64,000 bases of DNA, from positions 1,543,317 through 1,607,316 of the forward strand of contig CP067345.1 in the NCBI GenBank assembly GCA_020641055.1. The letters are read 5' to 3'. Each line of letters opens with the position of its first letter. The first letter of the stretch is position 1. A model generated the notes under the pieces. That model worked only from the letters and a program-made list of their open reading frames with translations. It had not been told where the DNA came from and ran no database searches. The DNA is from Clostridioides sp. ES-S-0010-02. GTDB taxonomy: Bacteria > Bacillota > Clostridia > Peptostreptococcales > Peptostreptococcaceae. This document shows, piece by piece, positions 17,153 through 26,902 of the stretch. The translations under genes and the position numbers were made by a program.

Positions 17153-18046
17153 ATGTTAAAAGATTTTAATAATTTATTAGAAGAAGCTAAAAAGCTTGAA
17201 CCTGTTATTGTAAGTGTTGCTGTTGCAGAAGATGAAGAAGTGTTAAAAGCTGTAAAATCAGCAACAGATTTAAATCTTATAAAACCAATTCTCGTAGGCA
17301 ATAAAGATAAAATAGAAAATATATCAAAAGAGATTGGACTAAAGGGATATGAAATAATAGGGTGTCAAAATCCTGATGAATCAGTTAAAAAAGCTGTAGA
17401 AGTAGTTAAAAATAAGGATGCTAAAGTTCTTATGAAGGGGTTAGTAAATACAAGTGTTTATATGAGAGCTATATTAAATAAAGAGTTTGGTCTTAGAACA
17501 GGAAGACTTTTAAGTTTACTTGCAGTATATGAATTACCTCAATACCACAAACTTCTTTATTGTACAGATAGTGGTATAAATGTATCTCCAAATTTAAATC
17601 AGAAAAAAGATATATTGATAAATTCACTTCTTACTATGAAGAGTATAGGTATGGAAAATCCTAAAACTGCGATACTTACTGCAAATGAAATGGTAGACCC
17701 CAAAATACAATCTACAGTAGATGCTAATTCACTTGTAGAGATGGTAAAATTAGGAGAAATACCAAATTGTATAGTAGAAGGTCCAATAGCCTTTGATGTT
17801 GCATTTGATGCATATGCAGCAAAGCATAAAGGTATCGAAAGTAATATTGCTGGCGATGTTGACTTACTTGTATTTCCAAATATAGAGGCAGGAAACATAT
17901 TAGGAAAGTCATGGCTTAGATTCAATAAAGCTAAGTGGGCAGGGATTGTTTTGGGGGCAACAAATCCAATAATTTTAGGTTCACGCTCTGATACAGCCGA
18001 AATTAAAATAAATTCAATAGCACTAGCCTGCTTAGCATCACAATAA
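17153..18046 (+). CDS. ptb: Phosphate butyryltransferase
   Basis: This 297-residue member of the phosphate acetyl/butyryl-transferase family has the conserved VLMKGLVNTSVYMRAIL and C-terminal GATNPIILGSRSD segments. It exchanges CoA of an acyl-CoA for phosphate, supplying Buk. The start ATG follows TTAGGAG. The buk-ptb order is the reverse of the C. acetobutylicum ptb-buk order. Confidence 0.93.
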   Translation: MLKDFNNLLEEAKKLEPVIVSVAVAEDEEVLKAVKSATDLNLIKPILVGNKDKIENISKEIGLKGYEIIGCQNPDESVKKAVEVVKNKDAKVLMKGLVNTSVYMRAILNKEFGLRTGRLLSLLAVYELPQYHKLLYCTDSGINVSPNLNQKKDILINSLLTMKSIGMENPKTAILTANEMVDPKIQSTVDANSLVEMVKLGEIPNCIVEGPIAFDVAFDAYAAKHKGIESNIAGDVDLLVFPNIEAGNILGKSWLRFNKAKWAGIVLGATNPIILGSRSDTAEIKINSIALACLASQ

Positions 18047-18074
18047 GAAATTATTTAAAAGGGGATGAATTATT

Positions 18075-19283
18075 ATGAAATATGCAAAAAGAATGGATAT
18101 GGTAAAGGCTTCAGCTATAAGAGACTCTCAAAAGAAGATAGCTCAAAAAGTGGCAAGTGGTGGAACTGTTATATCTTTTGCAGCAGGACTTCCTGACCCA
18201 AACTTATTTCCAATAAAAGAAATAAGTGAAGTAACTAAGCAAGTACTTGATGAAAGAGGAAAATTTGCTTTAGCTTATGGACCTACTAAAGGTGAAGATG
18301 AGTTGTTAGAAATAATAGCTAAGAGAATGAAAGAAGAAGAAAATATTGAAACAAAACCAGAAAATATTATAATAACTACTGGTTCACAACAAGGTATAGC
18401 TCTTAGTGCTATGATTTTATTAGAAAAAGGAGATATAGTAGTTACAGAAAATCCAAGTTACTTAGGTGCAATAAATGCATTTAGACCTTATGAATGTGAT
18501 TTTTTAGGAGTAGATACAGATGAAGAAGGAATGGTAACAGAAGATTTAGATAAATTATTATCTGAAAATTCAAACATAAAGGTGATATATGTAATACCAA
18601 CATTCCAAAATCCTACAGGAAAAACATGGTCTTTACAAAGAAGAAAAGATTTTATGGAAGTTGTAAACAAGTATGATGTCATAGTAATAGAAGATAATCC
18701 TTATGGAGAAATAAGATTTACACAAGAACCACTACCTACACTTAAATCACTTGATACTAAAGATAAAGTATTATATCTAGGGTCATTTTCAAAAGTGTTA
18801 TGTCCAGGATTTAGAGTTGCTTGGATGTGTGGGAATATAGATATTATAGATAAAGCAGAACTTTTAAAGCAAGGTATCGATTTACAATCAAATCAATTTT
18901 CTCAAGTACAGGTAATAGAATACTTAAAGAAGTATAATTTAAATGAACATGTAGAAAAAATAAGAGCTGAGTATAAAAAAAGATGTTTCTTGATGTTAGA
19001 AACTATGAAAAAATATTTTCCAGAAGAAGCAAAATATACAGAACCAGATGGAGGTATGTTTATATGGGTTGAACTTCCTGAAAGTATAAATGTAGATAAT
19101 TTACTAGATAAAGCTATTGATGCTGGAGTTGCCTATGTTTCTGGAGAATCATTCTTTGCAAATAATGGTCCAAAAAATACTATGAGACTTAATTATACAA
19201 CAATGTCAGAAGAGCAAATAGTTGAAGGGATTAAAATACTTGCAGAAGTTATAAAAAAAGAACTCAATTATGCTTGTGAATAA
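18075..19283 (+). CDS. PLP-dependent aminotransferase, class I/II
   Basis: This 402-residue fold-type I aminotransferase has TTGSQQGIAL, the PTFQNPTG motif, DNPYGEIRF and the PLP lysine in GSFSKVLCPG, ending with an Arg-containing MRLNYT segment. Similar proteins are annotated as 2-aminoadipate or valine/leucine-type transaminases. Here it stands between ptb and a carrier and probably makes the 2-oxoacid for the oxidoreductase. A gap of 28 bases after ptb with AGGGGATG suggests one operon. Confidence 0.88.
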   Translation: MKYAKRMDMVKASAIRDSQKKIAQKVASGGTVISFAAGLPDPNLFPIKEISEVTKQVLDERGKFALAYGPTKGEDELLEIIAKRMKEEENIETKPENIIITTGSQQGIALSAMILLEKGDIVVTENPSYLGAINAFRPYECDFLGVDTDEEGMVTEDLDKLLSENSNIKVIYVIPTFQNPTGKTWSLQRRKDFMEVVNKYDVIVIEDNPYGEIRFTQEPLPTLKSLDTKDKVLYLGSFSKVLCPGFRVAWMCGNIDIIDKAELLKQGIDLQSNQFSQVQVIEYLKKYNLNEHVEKIRAEYKKRCFLMLETMKKYFPEEAKYTEPDGGMFIWVELPESINVDNLLDKAIDAGVAYVSGESFFANNGPKNTMRLNYTTMSEEQIVEGIKILAEVIKKELNYACE

Positions 19284-19306
19284 ATATTAAAAGTGAGGGC
19301 TTAATT

Positions 19307-20569
19307 ATGGGAGAAAAAGGGAACGGGATAAAGTTTGGAAAGTTAATGATTCAACTTGTTATCATAGCTATATGTTGGGAATTAGTTTATATTATACCAT
19401 TTATCCAATACACATTGTATGATCCAATTTTAAAAGCATTACAGTGTTCAAATACTCAACTAGGTTTTCTACTTACAATTTATGGATTAGGTAATATATT
19501 TGGAGCTCCTATAGGAGGATGGTTAGCAGATAGATTTGATTATAGAAAGATAATTTTAGGCTCTGTATTTCTTAATGGAATAGTATCATTTTTATTTGCA
19601 TTTAACATGAACTATACATTTGCTGTCATAACTTGGGTAGGTTGTGCAATTACATCATTAGTTATGAACTACCCTTCTATGGTAAAGATACTTAGAGTTA
19701 TAGGAAAAGAAAATCAAGGTAAAGTTTATGGATTTAATGAAGCTATGGTTGGAGTTTCTGGAGTAGTAATGGGAGCTATATTCTTATATATTTATACATT
19801 ATTTTCAACTCCTGTTTTAGGTATGAGATGGGTAATGATATCTTTAGGAATATTATCTATAGTAATGTGTCCAGTATTATGGTTTGTAATTAAAGATGTA
19901 GATATTAGTGAAGAAAAAGAAGAAGGTAAAAGTGAAAAAATGGCTGCTAGTGACTTTATGGTAGTTTTAAAATCACCAAATACTTGGTTAGTAGGTATAA
20001 GTATATTCTGTGTATATTCATTTACAGTTACAATGTCTTACTTTACACCTTATATAACATCAGTACTTGGAGGTTCAGTTGCACTATCTGGAGCATTGGC
20101 TATAATAAGACAACATGGATTAAAATTATTTGGTGCTCCATTTGGAGGGTACTGTGCAGACAAAGTAAAATCACCTACTAAAGTGCTTTTACCAATATAT
20201 GTACTTGGTATAGTAGTAATAGTTTTATTCTTAGTATTGCCTTCATCAACGCCAATGACTTTATTTATAGCATTAACATTTGTAGTAGGTATATTAGGTT
20301 ATATGGGAAAAGGTATATACTATGCAGTTCAAGAGGAAGTAAATGTGCCAGTTAAATATTCAGCTACTACTATAGGTATAGCAGCAGCTTTAGGCTTTTC
20401 ACCAGATGTATTCCAATTTGCATTAATAGGGCATTGGATAGATACTTATGGTAATAAAGGGTACACATATACATTTATATTCCAAATAGCTATTTTAGTA
20501 ATAGGAATATTATCTTGTTTATATATATTAAAAGTTAAAAAGAAAAGATTAGAGAAGTTAAAAGCTTAA
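19307..20569 (+). CDS. MFS transporter
   Basis: This 420-residue protein has about 12 hydrophobic segments. The MFS loop 2-3 signature appears as GGWLADRFDYRK (about residue 67), and a charged central loop (KEEGKSEK) separates the halves. It probably exports or imports the substrate or product of the fermentative operon, since it is the last gene of that set. No specific substrate can be assigned. Confidence 0.85.
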   Translation: MGEKGNGIKFGKLMIQLVIIAICWELVYIIPFIQYTLYDPILKALQCSNTQLGFLLTIYGLGNIFGAPIGGWLADRFDYRKIILGSVFLNGIVSFLFAFNMNYTFAVITWVGCAITSLVMNYPSMVKILRVIGKENQGKVYGFNEAMVGVSGVVMGAIFLYIYTLFSTPVLGMRWVMISLGILSIVMCPVLWFVIKDVDISEEKEEGKSEKMAASDFMVVLKSPNTWLVGISIFCVYSFTVTMSYFTPYITSVLGGSVALSGALAIIRQHGLKLFGAPFGGYCADKVKSPTKVLLPIYVLGIVVIVLFLVLPSSTPMTLFIALTFVVGILGYMGKGIYYAVQEEVNVPVKYSATTIGIAAALGFSPDVFQFALIGHWIDTYGNKGYTYTFIFQIAILVIGILSCLYILKVKKKRLEKLKA

Positions 20570-21210
20570 AAGTTTCATTTAATAAGAGAGTATTTTTTTC
20601 AGTATAATCTACTGACATAAATACTGTATAAAAAGTAATACTAAATTAAAACTTATAGTTATATTTGATGAATAAAGTGTGAAAAAATTAAAATGTTATC
20701 AAGTGTTTTTAGTATAGTTTTAGCATAAAGTTACCCCTAAAAGTATAAGATTGAGTAGCAATTATCACCTATTTGTATATTTACATAAGTTTGTTTAATA
20801 TAAATTTTACATGGATTTTAGTAATAGATGATATTTGCACTCAATTTTATATCTAATGATGAATAAGAAAATTATGAAATCTAACTATATATTATCTAGC
20901 TACATATTAATAGTGTACTATTTATGTAGTAGTATTGGGCTTTTCCTTATATGTATTTCAATTTATATTGTTTGATTGTCTGTCAAGCACATATCGTTAA
21001 AAAATTTATACACTTATGTTCATGTATCAATTGATATTCTTAATTTTGGTAATAATTGTTGGAGTTTACATATTAAAAGATAGAAATAAGGTAAATAAAA
21101 TAAAAAATGAGTCTATAAGATATGTTGAGTTAAATAAAGTTTATACAAAATATTAGTACATAGCTGTTTAAATTATTGTCTATAAATTAAAATGAATGGT
21201 GGTGAGTTGA
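20570..21210. other. Long AT-rich gap before the AGCS symporter
   Basis: The gap of 641 bases contains no convincing terminator after the MFS gene and no riboswitch motif I recognise. The only coding candidate is a short membrane-type frame at 21016-21156. The stretch before it (about 20,640-21,010) is featureless AT-rich sequence to me. Confidence 0.6.
21016..21156 (+). CDS. Possible small single-TM protein
   Basis: The frame encodes 46 residues (44 from the inner ATG at 21022). A hydrophobic stretch of about 17 residues (LIFLILVIIVGVYIL) is followed by a Lys/Arg-rich tail, the layout of a small membrane protein. No Shine-Dalgarno sequence is visible, so translation is doubtful. It stands 55 bases before the AGCS symporter. 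It may be a chance frame or a remnant. Confidence 0.3.
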   Translation: MFMYQLIFLILVIIVGVYILKDRNKVNKIKNESIRYVELNKVYTKY

Positions 21211-22674
21211 GTGACCGATTTAGTTAACACCATTAATGGAATTGTTTGGTCACCTGTATTAGTTGCAATGTGCTTATGCATAGGATTGTATTTTTCATTG
21301 AAATTAAAATTTTTCCAAATAAAAGACATAAAAGAAATGTTTACCCTTTTACTTGAAGGAGATAGTTCTCAGGTTGGTATATCATCATTTCAAGGATTTG
21401 CTACATCAATGGCTGGAAGAATTGGAACTGGTAATATAGCTGGTGTGGCTGTAGCAATAGCAATGGGAGGGCCAGGAGCATTAGTATGGATGTGTATAAT
21501 GGCTACCTTAGGCTCGGCGACTGCATTTGTAGAATCTACTCTAGCTCAAATATACAAAGATGAACATGATGGTCAGTACAGAGGTGGTCCTCCGTATTAC
21601 TTTGAAAAAGGTCTTGGATGGAAAAGATGTTCAATTTTATTTTCAGTAGTTGCAATCATAAGTTATACATTTTTCATGCCTGGGACGCAATCAAATACTC
21701 TATACTTAGCAATGAATCAAGCATTTGGATTTTCAAGAATGACAATTGCAGTTACATCTTCTATTGCATTAGGAATAATAATTTTTGGAGGAATTAAAAG
21801 AATTGGTTTATTTGCTGAAAAGGTAGTACCTATAATGGGTGGAGCATATCTTATCATGACAATAGTGATAATCATAGTAAATATAAATTTAGTTCCAGGA
21901 GCTATTATAACTATGTTTAAATCTGCATTCGGATTTGGTTCAATGTTTGGAGGAATGTTAGGTGCAGCAATATCTTGGGGAGTTAAAAGAGGTATATATT
22001 CAAATGAAGCAGGTGAAGGTTCTGGAACTTATGGTGCAGCAGCAGCAGAAGTAAGTCATCCAGCTAAACAAGGATTAGTTCAAGCTTTCTCTGTTTATGT
22101 GGATACATTATTAATATGTATGGCTACAGGTATTATGATTATAATAACAGGAAAATACAATGTTACAGGAGTTTTAACTGTATTACCAGGTGTAGAGCCA
22201 GGTCCACAATATGTGCAGAGTGCAATAAATACATTACATCCTCAACTAGGTGATATTTTTATAGCAATAGTTTTATTATTATTTACCTTCACAACATTAT
22301 TAGCATTCTCATATATGATGGAGACCAATGTATCTTATTTGGTAACTAGAATTAAAGCACAAAAACATGAAAAGCATATAATAAATGTCTGTAGATTTAT
22401 GCTTATAATATGTGCAGCAATGTGTTGTTTTATAGAACCACTTACAAGTTGGGCATTAGGTGATATATGTATAGGCGTTTTAACATATATAAACTTAATT
22501 GCTATCTTTACACTTCAAAGGCCAGCTATAAAAGCATATTATGATTACATAAGACAGAAAAAATTAGGAATAAAAAGAGCTGATAGAAATTTTAATCCTG
22601 TTGAATTGGATATAAAAAATGCTGAATTTTGGGAAAATAGATGCTTAAAAGAGAACGAGCAGAAGTTAAATTGA
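21211..22674 (+). CDS. Sodium:alanine/glycine symporter, AGCS family
   Basis: This 487-residue membrane protein has the family signature GRIGTGNIAGVAVAIAMGGP near residue 70 and about ten hydrophobic segments. It takes up alanine or glycine with sodium. The start is GTG with GGTGGTGAG upstream. It has long gaps on both sides and looks monocistronic. Confidence 0.93.
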   Translation: MTDLVNTINGIVWSPVLVAMCLCIGLYFSLKLKFFQIKDIKEMFTLLLEGDSSQVGISSFQGFATSMAGRIGTGNIAGVAVAIAMGGPGALVWMCIMATLGSATAFVESTLAQIYKDEHDGQYRGGPPYYFEKGLGWKRCSILFSVVAIISYTFFMPGTQSNTLYLAMNQAFGFSRMTIAVTSSIALGIIIFGGIKRIGLFAEKVVPIMGGAYLIMTIVIIIVNINLVPGAIITMFKSAFGFGSMFGGMLGAAISWGVKRGIYSNEAGEGSGTYGAAAAEVSHPAKQGLVQAFSVYVDTLLICMATGIMIIITGKYNVTGVLTVLPGVEPGPQYVQSAINTLHPQLGDIFIAIVLLLFTFTTLLAFSYMMETNVSYLVTRIKAQKHEKHIINVCRFMLIICAAMCCFIEPLTSWALGDICIGVLTYINLIAIFTLQRPAIKAYYDYIRQKKLGIKRADRNFNPVELDIKNAEFWENRCLKENEQKLN

Positions 22675-23045
22675 ATTAATGGTTTTTATAGTATTTTATA
22701 TAGACGTTTTAATTGGACTTTCAAAATAGATATTAAAGTTATGTAAACTCAATATAATAAATTATAAATTTTTAATGCATATGTTTATATTTTTACTTAT
22801 TAGTTATTTGGTTTATACATGTAGAAATACATATTTATATTCAAAACTGTTATTTTAAAGGTTAGTATATATAGTAAGATTATTTATTTTAATAGATAAA
22901 ATAATGGATAGAAAAATTTGTACTGTTGAATAAGTCACTAGGTTTTACTATAAGTGTAGAAATAGTTTTAATGTAATAAATATAAGTTTGTTTTATCTTA
23001 TATGAATAAATATATAAATTAATTTTAATGGGAGGTAAGATTGAT
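22675..23045. other. AT-rich gap before the M20 amidohydrolase
   Basis: The gap of about 370 bases shows no gene, terminator or repeat that I can support. A promoter for the next gene is expected here, but no single -35/-10 pair stands out from the AT-rich background. Confidence 0.5.
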
Positions 23046-24185
23046 ATGAAAGAAAAAATAATACAAGTTGCGGATTTAAAGAAAGAAAAAATTTTGGAGC
23101 TATGTCAATCTTTGTATGATGAACCAGAAATTGCCCTACAAGAGTATAAATCTGCTAAAAAAATATCAAAATTTCTAATAGAAGAAGGTTTTGAGGTTGA
23201 GGAAAATTTGGCAGGTATGGCAACAGCTTTTAAAGCAACAAAGAAAAATGGCGATGGTCCAAGAATAGCATTTATAGCAGAATACGATGCTCTTCCAGGT
23301 AATGGTCATGCATGTGGCCATCATTTGATAGCTTCCATGGGAGTTGGAGCTGGAATAACTCTTGCAAGTATACTAGATACTTACAAAGGAGAGGTAAGTA
23401 TAATTGGGACACCAGCTGAAGAAACTGGGGATGGAAAACCTTACTTGATAGAACATGGTGTATTTGATGGTTATGATGCTGCAATGATGATACACCCAAA
23501 CTCAAAGACTTGTGTAACTCCAGAAATTATAGCAATAGGAGGATTAGATTTTATATTTACTGGGAAAGCATCCCACGCAGGAGCTAAGCCATATAATGGA
23601 ATAAATGCTTTGGATGCAGTAGTGTTATTATATAATAATGTAAATGCATTGAGACAACAATTGGTAGATGGAACTAGAATACATGGTATCATACTAGAAG
23701 CAGGAACTGCTGCAAATGTAATACCTGACATGGGGAAAGTAAGACTAGAAATACGAGCAAAAGAGCAAGACTACTTTGACGAGGTGGTTGAAAAAGTAAA
23801 AAATTGTGCTAGAGGAGCTGCAATAGCTACTGGCTGTGAACTTGAATTTTACCATTTTGAGCCAACTTGCCAAGGCTTAAATGCAAACAAGGTTTTAACA
23901 GGTATCTTTACAAACATTATGGAGGAATTTGGTATATATGATGACGATGAGCAGGTATTATTAGGTTCGACAGATATGGGAAATCTTAGTCAAATTATGC
24001 CATGTATACATCCTTTGATAAAATTCTCTGAAAATGGTGAAGAACTACATACAAAAGAATTTTTAGAAGCAGCTATAAAGCCATATGCAAAAGATAGAGT
24101 AATTGATGGAATAAAAGTATTAGCTTTGACAGGATTACGTTTATTTGAAGAACCAGAATTACTAAAAAAAATGAAAGAAGAGTAA
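23046..24185 (+). CDS. M20-family amidohydrolase
   Basis: This 379-residue dinuclear zinc hydrolase of the M20/AbgB-type has metal ligands in GHACGHH (about residue 91), the EE pair in GTPAEETG (about 127) and HPNS, and a dimerisation domain with ASHAGAKPYNGINALDAV. It probably hydrolyses an N-acyl or amino-acyl amide. The ATG 23046 follows GGGAGGTAAG; an ATG at 23028 lies before this site. It is paired with a YfcC-type carrier 23 bases downstream, suggesting import and cleavage of one amide or peptide substrate. Confidence 0.88.
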   Translation: MKEKIIQVADLKKEKILELCQSLYDEPEIALQEYKSAKKISKFLIEEGFEVEENLAGMATAFKATKKNGDGPRIAFIAEYDALPGNGHACGHHLIASMGVGAGITLASILDTYKGEVSIIGTPAEETGDGKPYLIEHGVFDGYDAAMMIHPNSKTCVTPEIIAIGGLDFIFTGKASHAGAKPYNGINALDAVVLLYNNVNALRQQLVDGTRIHGIILEAGTAANVIPDMGKVRLEIRAKEQDYFDEVVEKVKNCARGAAIATGCELEFYHFEPTCQGLNANKVLTGIFTNIMEEFGIYDDDEQVLLGSTDMGNLSQIMPCIHPLIKFSENGEELHTKEFLEAAIKPYAKDRVIDGIKVLALTGLRLFEEPELLKKMKEE

Positions 24186-24208
24186 ATTCTAACAAAGGGG
24201 ATTAGGCT

Positions 24209-25627
24209 ATGACTAATAAGAGTAAAATCAAAAAGAAAAAATTAGCATTCCCGGATGCATATGTTTTGATGATAGGTTTAATTATATTTGCAGCCATAAT
24301 GACCTACATTGTTCCTTCTGGAACATATAATAGAGTTGAAGATTTAAATACTGGAAATATGATTGTGCAAGCTGGAAGTTTTACATATGGAGAACAACAT
24401 CCTGTCAGTATAATGGATGTATTCAGAGCTATACCAAGCGGGCTTGGAAAAAATTCTGTAACAGTTTTTTTTGTACTTATTATTGGAGGTGCATTTGGTA
24501 TAGTAAATTCTACTGGCTCACTAGATGCCCTAATTGGTGGAGTTATCTCCAAAAGTAAAGGAAGTAAAAAAGGTGAGATTATAATTACATGTCTAGTATT
24601 GACTTTTGGACTAGCTGGTGGAGTTGTAGGAATGTATGAAGAATGTATTGCATTCTTACCTATATTGATGACCTTATGTATTGCTTTGGGATATGATGCA
24701 TTAGTTGCTTCAGGAATTTTATTGTTAGGGCTTGCATCAGGTTATGGTTCAGCTACTATTAATCCTTTTACAGTAGGATTAGCACAAGGTATTTCAGGTT
24801 TACCACTTTTTTCAGGTATGTGGTTTAGATGGATATTTTGGATTTGTACAATGATTTTACTTTCTACATATATAATTTTTTATTGTAAAAAGATAAAAAA
24901 AGACCCAAGTAAAAGTTTGGTGTCAGACATTGATTATAGTCACTGGCAAATTGATGAGTCTTCTGTCGGGGATAAGTTATCTTCTGGAAATATTAGAGTA
25001 TTAGTTACATTCTTTGGAGGAATACTGGTTCTGATGATACTGATTGTAAAATTTTCTTTAGGAATGTCGGATTTATCAGCTTATTTCTTTGCTCTAGGAA
25101 TTTTATGTGGAATAGTCTATGGTATGAATCCAAATAAAATTGCCTCTGGATTTGTAAAAGGGATGCAAGAGATGGTATATCCAGCTATTTTGATAGGATT
25201 TGCATCTAGTATAGTAGTTATATTAGAACAAGGAGTAATTTTAGATTCAATAGTTCATGGATTGTCATTAGTGTTAAATTATGTTCCTAGGATTTTTAGT
25301 GGAGGAGCAATGATGATTATGCAATCTGTAATCAATTTCTTTATACCTTCAGGTACAGGTCAAGCTATGGTAACTATGCCACTTATGGCTCCACTTGCAG
25401 ATGTTATTGGAATACCTAGACAAGTTGCAGTTTTAGCTTACCAAATGGGTGATGGATTTGCAAATGGAATAGTACCAACGCTAGGCGTTCTTATGGCTGG
25501 AATATCTATTGCTCATATCCCTTATACAAGATGGTTTAAATTTGCATCAAAGATAATACTTATGGAATTAGCTTTAGGATTTATATTTTTGATGATTGCA
25601 GTACAGATTAATTTAGGTCCTTTTTAA
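24209..25627 (+). CDS. YfcC-family carrier
   Basis: This 472-residue membrane protein has about 11-12 hydrophobic segments and the YfcC / anaerobic C4-dicarboxylate carrier pattern: an N-terminal PSGTYNR periplasmic stretch, MYEECIAFLPI in the first half and FIPSGTGQAMVTMPLMAPLAD in the second. Relatives move dicarboxylates, arginine/ornithine or peptides-like solutes. Here it follows an M20 amidohydrolase, so it may supply that enzyme. A strong terminator follows. Confidence 0.85.
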   Translation: MTNKSKIKKKKLAFPDAYVLMIGLIIFAAIMTYIVPSGTYNRVEDLNTGNMIVQAGSFTYGEQHPVSIMDVFRAIPSGLGKNSVTVFFVLIIGGAFGIVNSTGSLDALIGGVISKSKGSKKGEIIITCLVLTFGLAGGVVGMYEECIAFLPILMTLCIALGYDALVASGILLLGLASGYGSATINPFTVGLAQGISGLPLFSGMWFRWIFWICTMILLSTYIIFYCKKIKKDPSKSLVSDIDYSHWQIDESSVGDKLSSGNIRVLVTFFGGILVLMILIVKFSLGMSDLSAYFFALGILCGIVYGMNPNKIASGFVKGMQEMVYPAILIGFASSIVVILEQGVILDSIVHGLSLVLNYVPRIFSGGAMMIMQSVINFFIPSGTGQAMVTMPLMAPLADVIGIPRQVAVLAYQMGDGFANGIVPTLGVLMAGISIAHIPYTRWFKFASKIILMELALGFIFLMIAVQINLGPF

Positions 25628-25739
25628 AGTGTTAAAAAATACATTTATATAATTTTAAAATAAAATATATTGGGATTGAACATATTAAATTATAAAATTT
25701 ATAATATAATAAATTACATTTAAGTATAGTCTCTAAAAT

Positions 25740-25772
25740 AAAAGGTGAACTTTATATAGTTCACCTTTTTGA
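25740..25772 (+). terminator. Strong terminator after the YfcC gene
   Basis: AAAAGGTGAACT pairs perfectly with AGTTCACCTTTT around a seven-base loop, and TTTTT follows. Confidence 0.92.
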
Positions 25773-25811
25773 TTTACTTTTTTAATTTATAAAAAAAGTT
25801 TTTAAAAAGAC

Positions 25812-25842
25812 TTGACCTGAAGTTAACTTAAGGTTGTATATT
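25812..25842 (+). promoter_or_regulatory. MerR-type promoter with 19-bp spacer (autoregulation)
   Basis: The -35 TTGACC (25812-25817) and -10 TATATT (25837-25842) are separated by 19 bp, the over-long spacing typical of MerR-activated promoters. The spacer is a dyad centred on AGTTAACTT. It stands 33 bases before the merR start. Confidence 0.8.
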
Positions 25843-25874
25843 AAAAAAAGATAATTATAAGGAGTGTGATGCTT

Positions 25875-26282
25875 ATGACAATTAAAGAAGCCTCAAAACG
25901 TACTGGAATATCAGTCGATAATTTGCGTTATTATGAAAGGATTGGTTTGATTCCACCTATTCCTAAAAATAAATCTGGAATTCGTGATTATGATGAACGC
26001 GCTATTCATTGGATTGAGTTTGTGATGAAGTTTAAAAAAGCAGGTGCTTCTTTAGAAGCTATTATTGAATATGTACGACTTGCATGCTCTGATGATGATA
26101 CAAAGGAAGTACGTAGAGAAATATTGGTGGAAGTAAAGGAAGATTTGACTACACAGATTAGTAAACTTCAAGAATGTTTAGATGTTGTTGAGTATAAAAT
26201 TGAAAATTACTATAACCTGTGTGACCCTGTAACACAAAAAATGGTTAAGGAGTGGAAAGAAAAGCATGAATATAAAAAATAA
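25875..26282 (+). CDS. MerR-family transcriptional regulator
   Basis: This 135-residue protein has an N-terminal MerR winged helix (MTIKEASKRTGISVDNLRYY then ERIGLIPP) and a C-terminal coiled-coil dimerisation helix (about 85-125). There is no conserved metal-binding Cys pair; a single CSDDD and CDP are present. ATG 25875 is chosen; ATG 25869 is close to GGAG and possible. Its own promoter and that of the following gene share the TTGACCT-AAGTT dyad, so it probably controls both. The effector is unknown. Confidence 0.9.
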   Translation: MTIKEASKRTGISVDNLRYYERIGLIPPIPKNKSGIRDYDERAIHWIEFVMKFKKAGASLEAIIEYVRLACSDDDTKEVRREILVEVKEDLTTQISKLQECLDVVEYKIENYYNLCDPVTQKMVKEWKEKHEYKK

Positions 26283-26285
26283 TGC

Positions 26286-26316
26286 TTGACCTTAAGTTGA
26301 GTTAAGGGAATACAAT
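26286..26316 (+). promoter_or_regulatory. MerR-type promoter with 19-bp spacer before the flavin reductase
   Basis: The -35 TTGACC (26286-26291) and -10 TACAAT (26311-26316) are 19 bp apart. The spacer contains CCTTAA-N6-TTAAGG, a perfect dyad. It matches the site before merR in position and sequence. Confidence 0.82.
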
Positions 26317-26347
26317 ATAAAAAATAAAATAAAAGAGGTAATTATAT

Positions 26348-26902
26348 ATGAAAAAAGATTTAGGTTCTGTAATAGGATTATATCCTACACCATTAGTAGT
26401 AGTTGGAGTAGTAATTAATGAAAGACCTAACTGGATGTTAGTAGGACATTTAGGTATTATTGGACATGACCATATTATGGTAAGTTTAGCAAAATCACAT
26501 TATACGAATAAAGGAATTAAAGAAAGCAAAGTGCTTTCTGTAAATATTGTAGATGAGTATATGTTGTCAAAAGCAGATTATGTTGGTTGTGTAAGTGGAA
26601 GTAAAATTGATAAATCAAAAGTATTTGAATACGAAATAGGTGATGAAGGTGCACCACTAATAAAAGAATCAAAACTAAACATGGAATGTTATGTGGATGA
26701 TATTTATGAAACAAATGGATTTGAAAATTTTATCTTAAAAATAAGTCATACATATGCAGCCGAAGAAATTTTAAATGAAGAAAGCAAAATCGATTATGAT
26801 AAATTAAAACCAATTTTATTTGAAATGCCTGGATATACATATTTAAAAACAGGAAATACATTTGCTAAATGTATGACACTTAGAAAGAATGAAGGGGAAT
26901 GA
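26348..26902 (+). CDS. Flavin reductase-like FMN-binding split-barrel protein
   Basis: The product is 184 residues. The N-terminal LYPTPLVVVGVVINERPNWM and ISHTYAAEEIL fit the flavin reductase-like domain, which binds FMN and reduces small molecules or supplies reduced flavin. The MerR protein just upstream and the matching promoter indicate induction by a compound, plausibly a toxic electrophile or quinone; that is inference. ATG follows AAGAGGTA. Confidence 0.85.
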   Translation: MKKDLGSVIGLYPTPLVVVGVVINERPNWMLVGHLGIIGHDHIMVSLAKSHYTNKGIKESKVLSVNIVDEYMLSKADYVGCVSGSKIDKSKVFEYEIGDEGAPLIKESKLNMECYVDDIYETNGFENFILKISHTYAAEEILNEESKIDYDKLKPILFEMPGYTYLKTGNTFAKCMTLRKNEGE

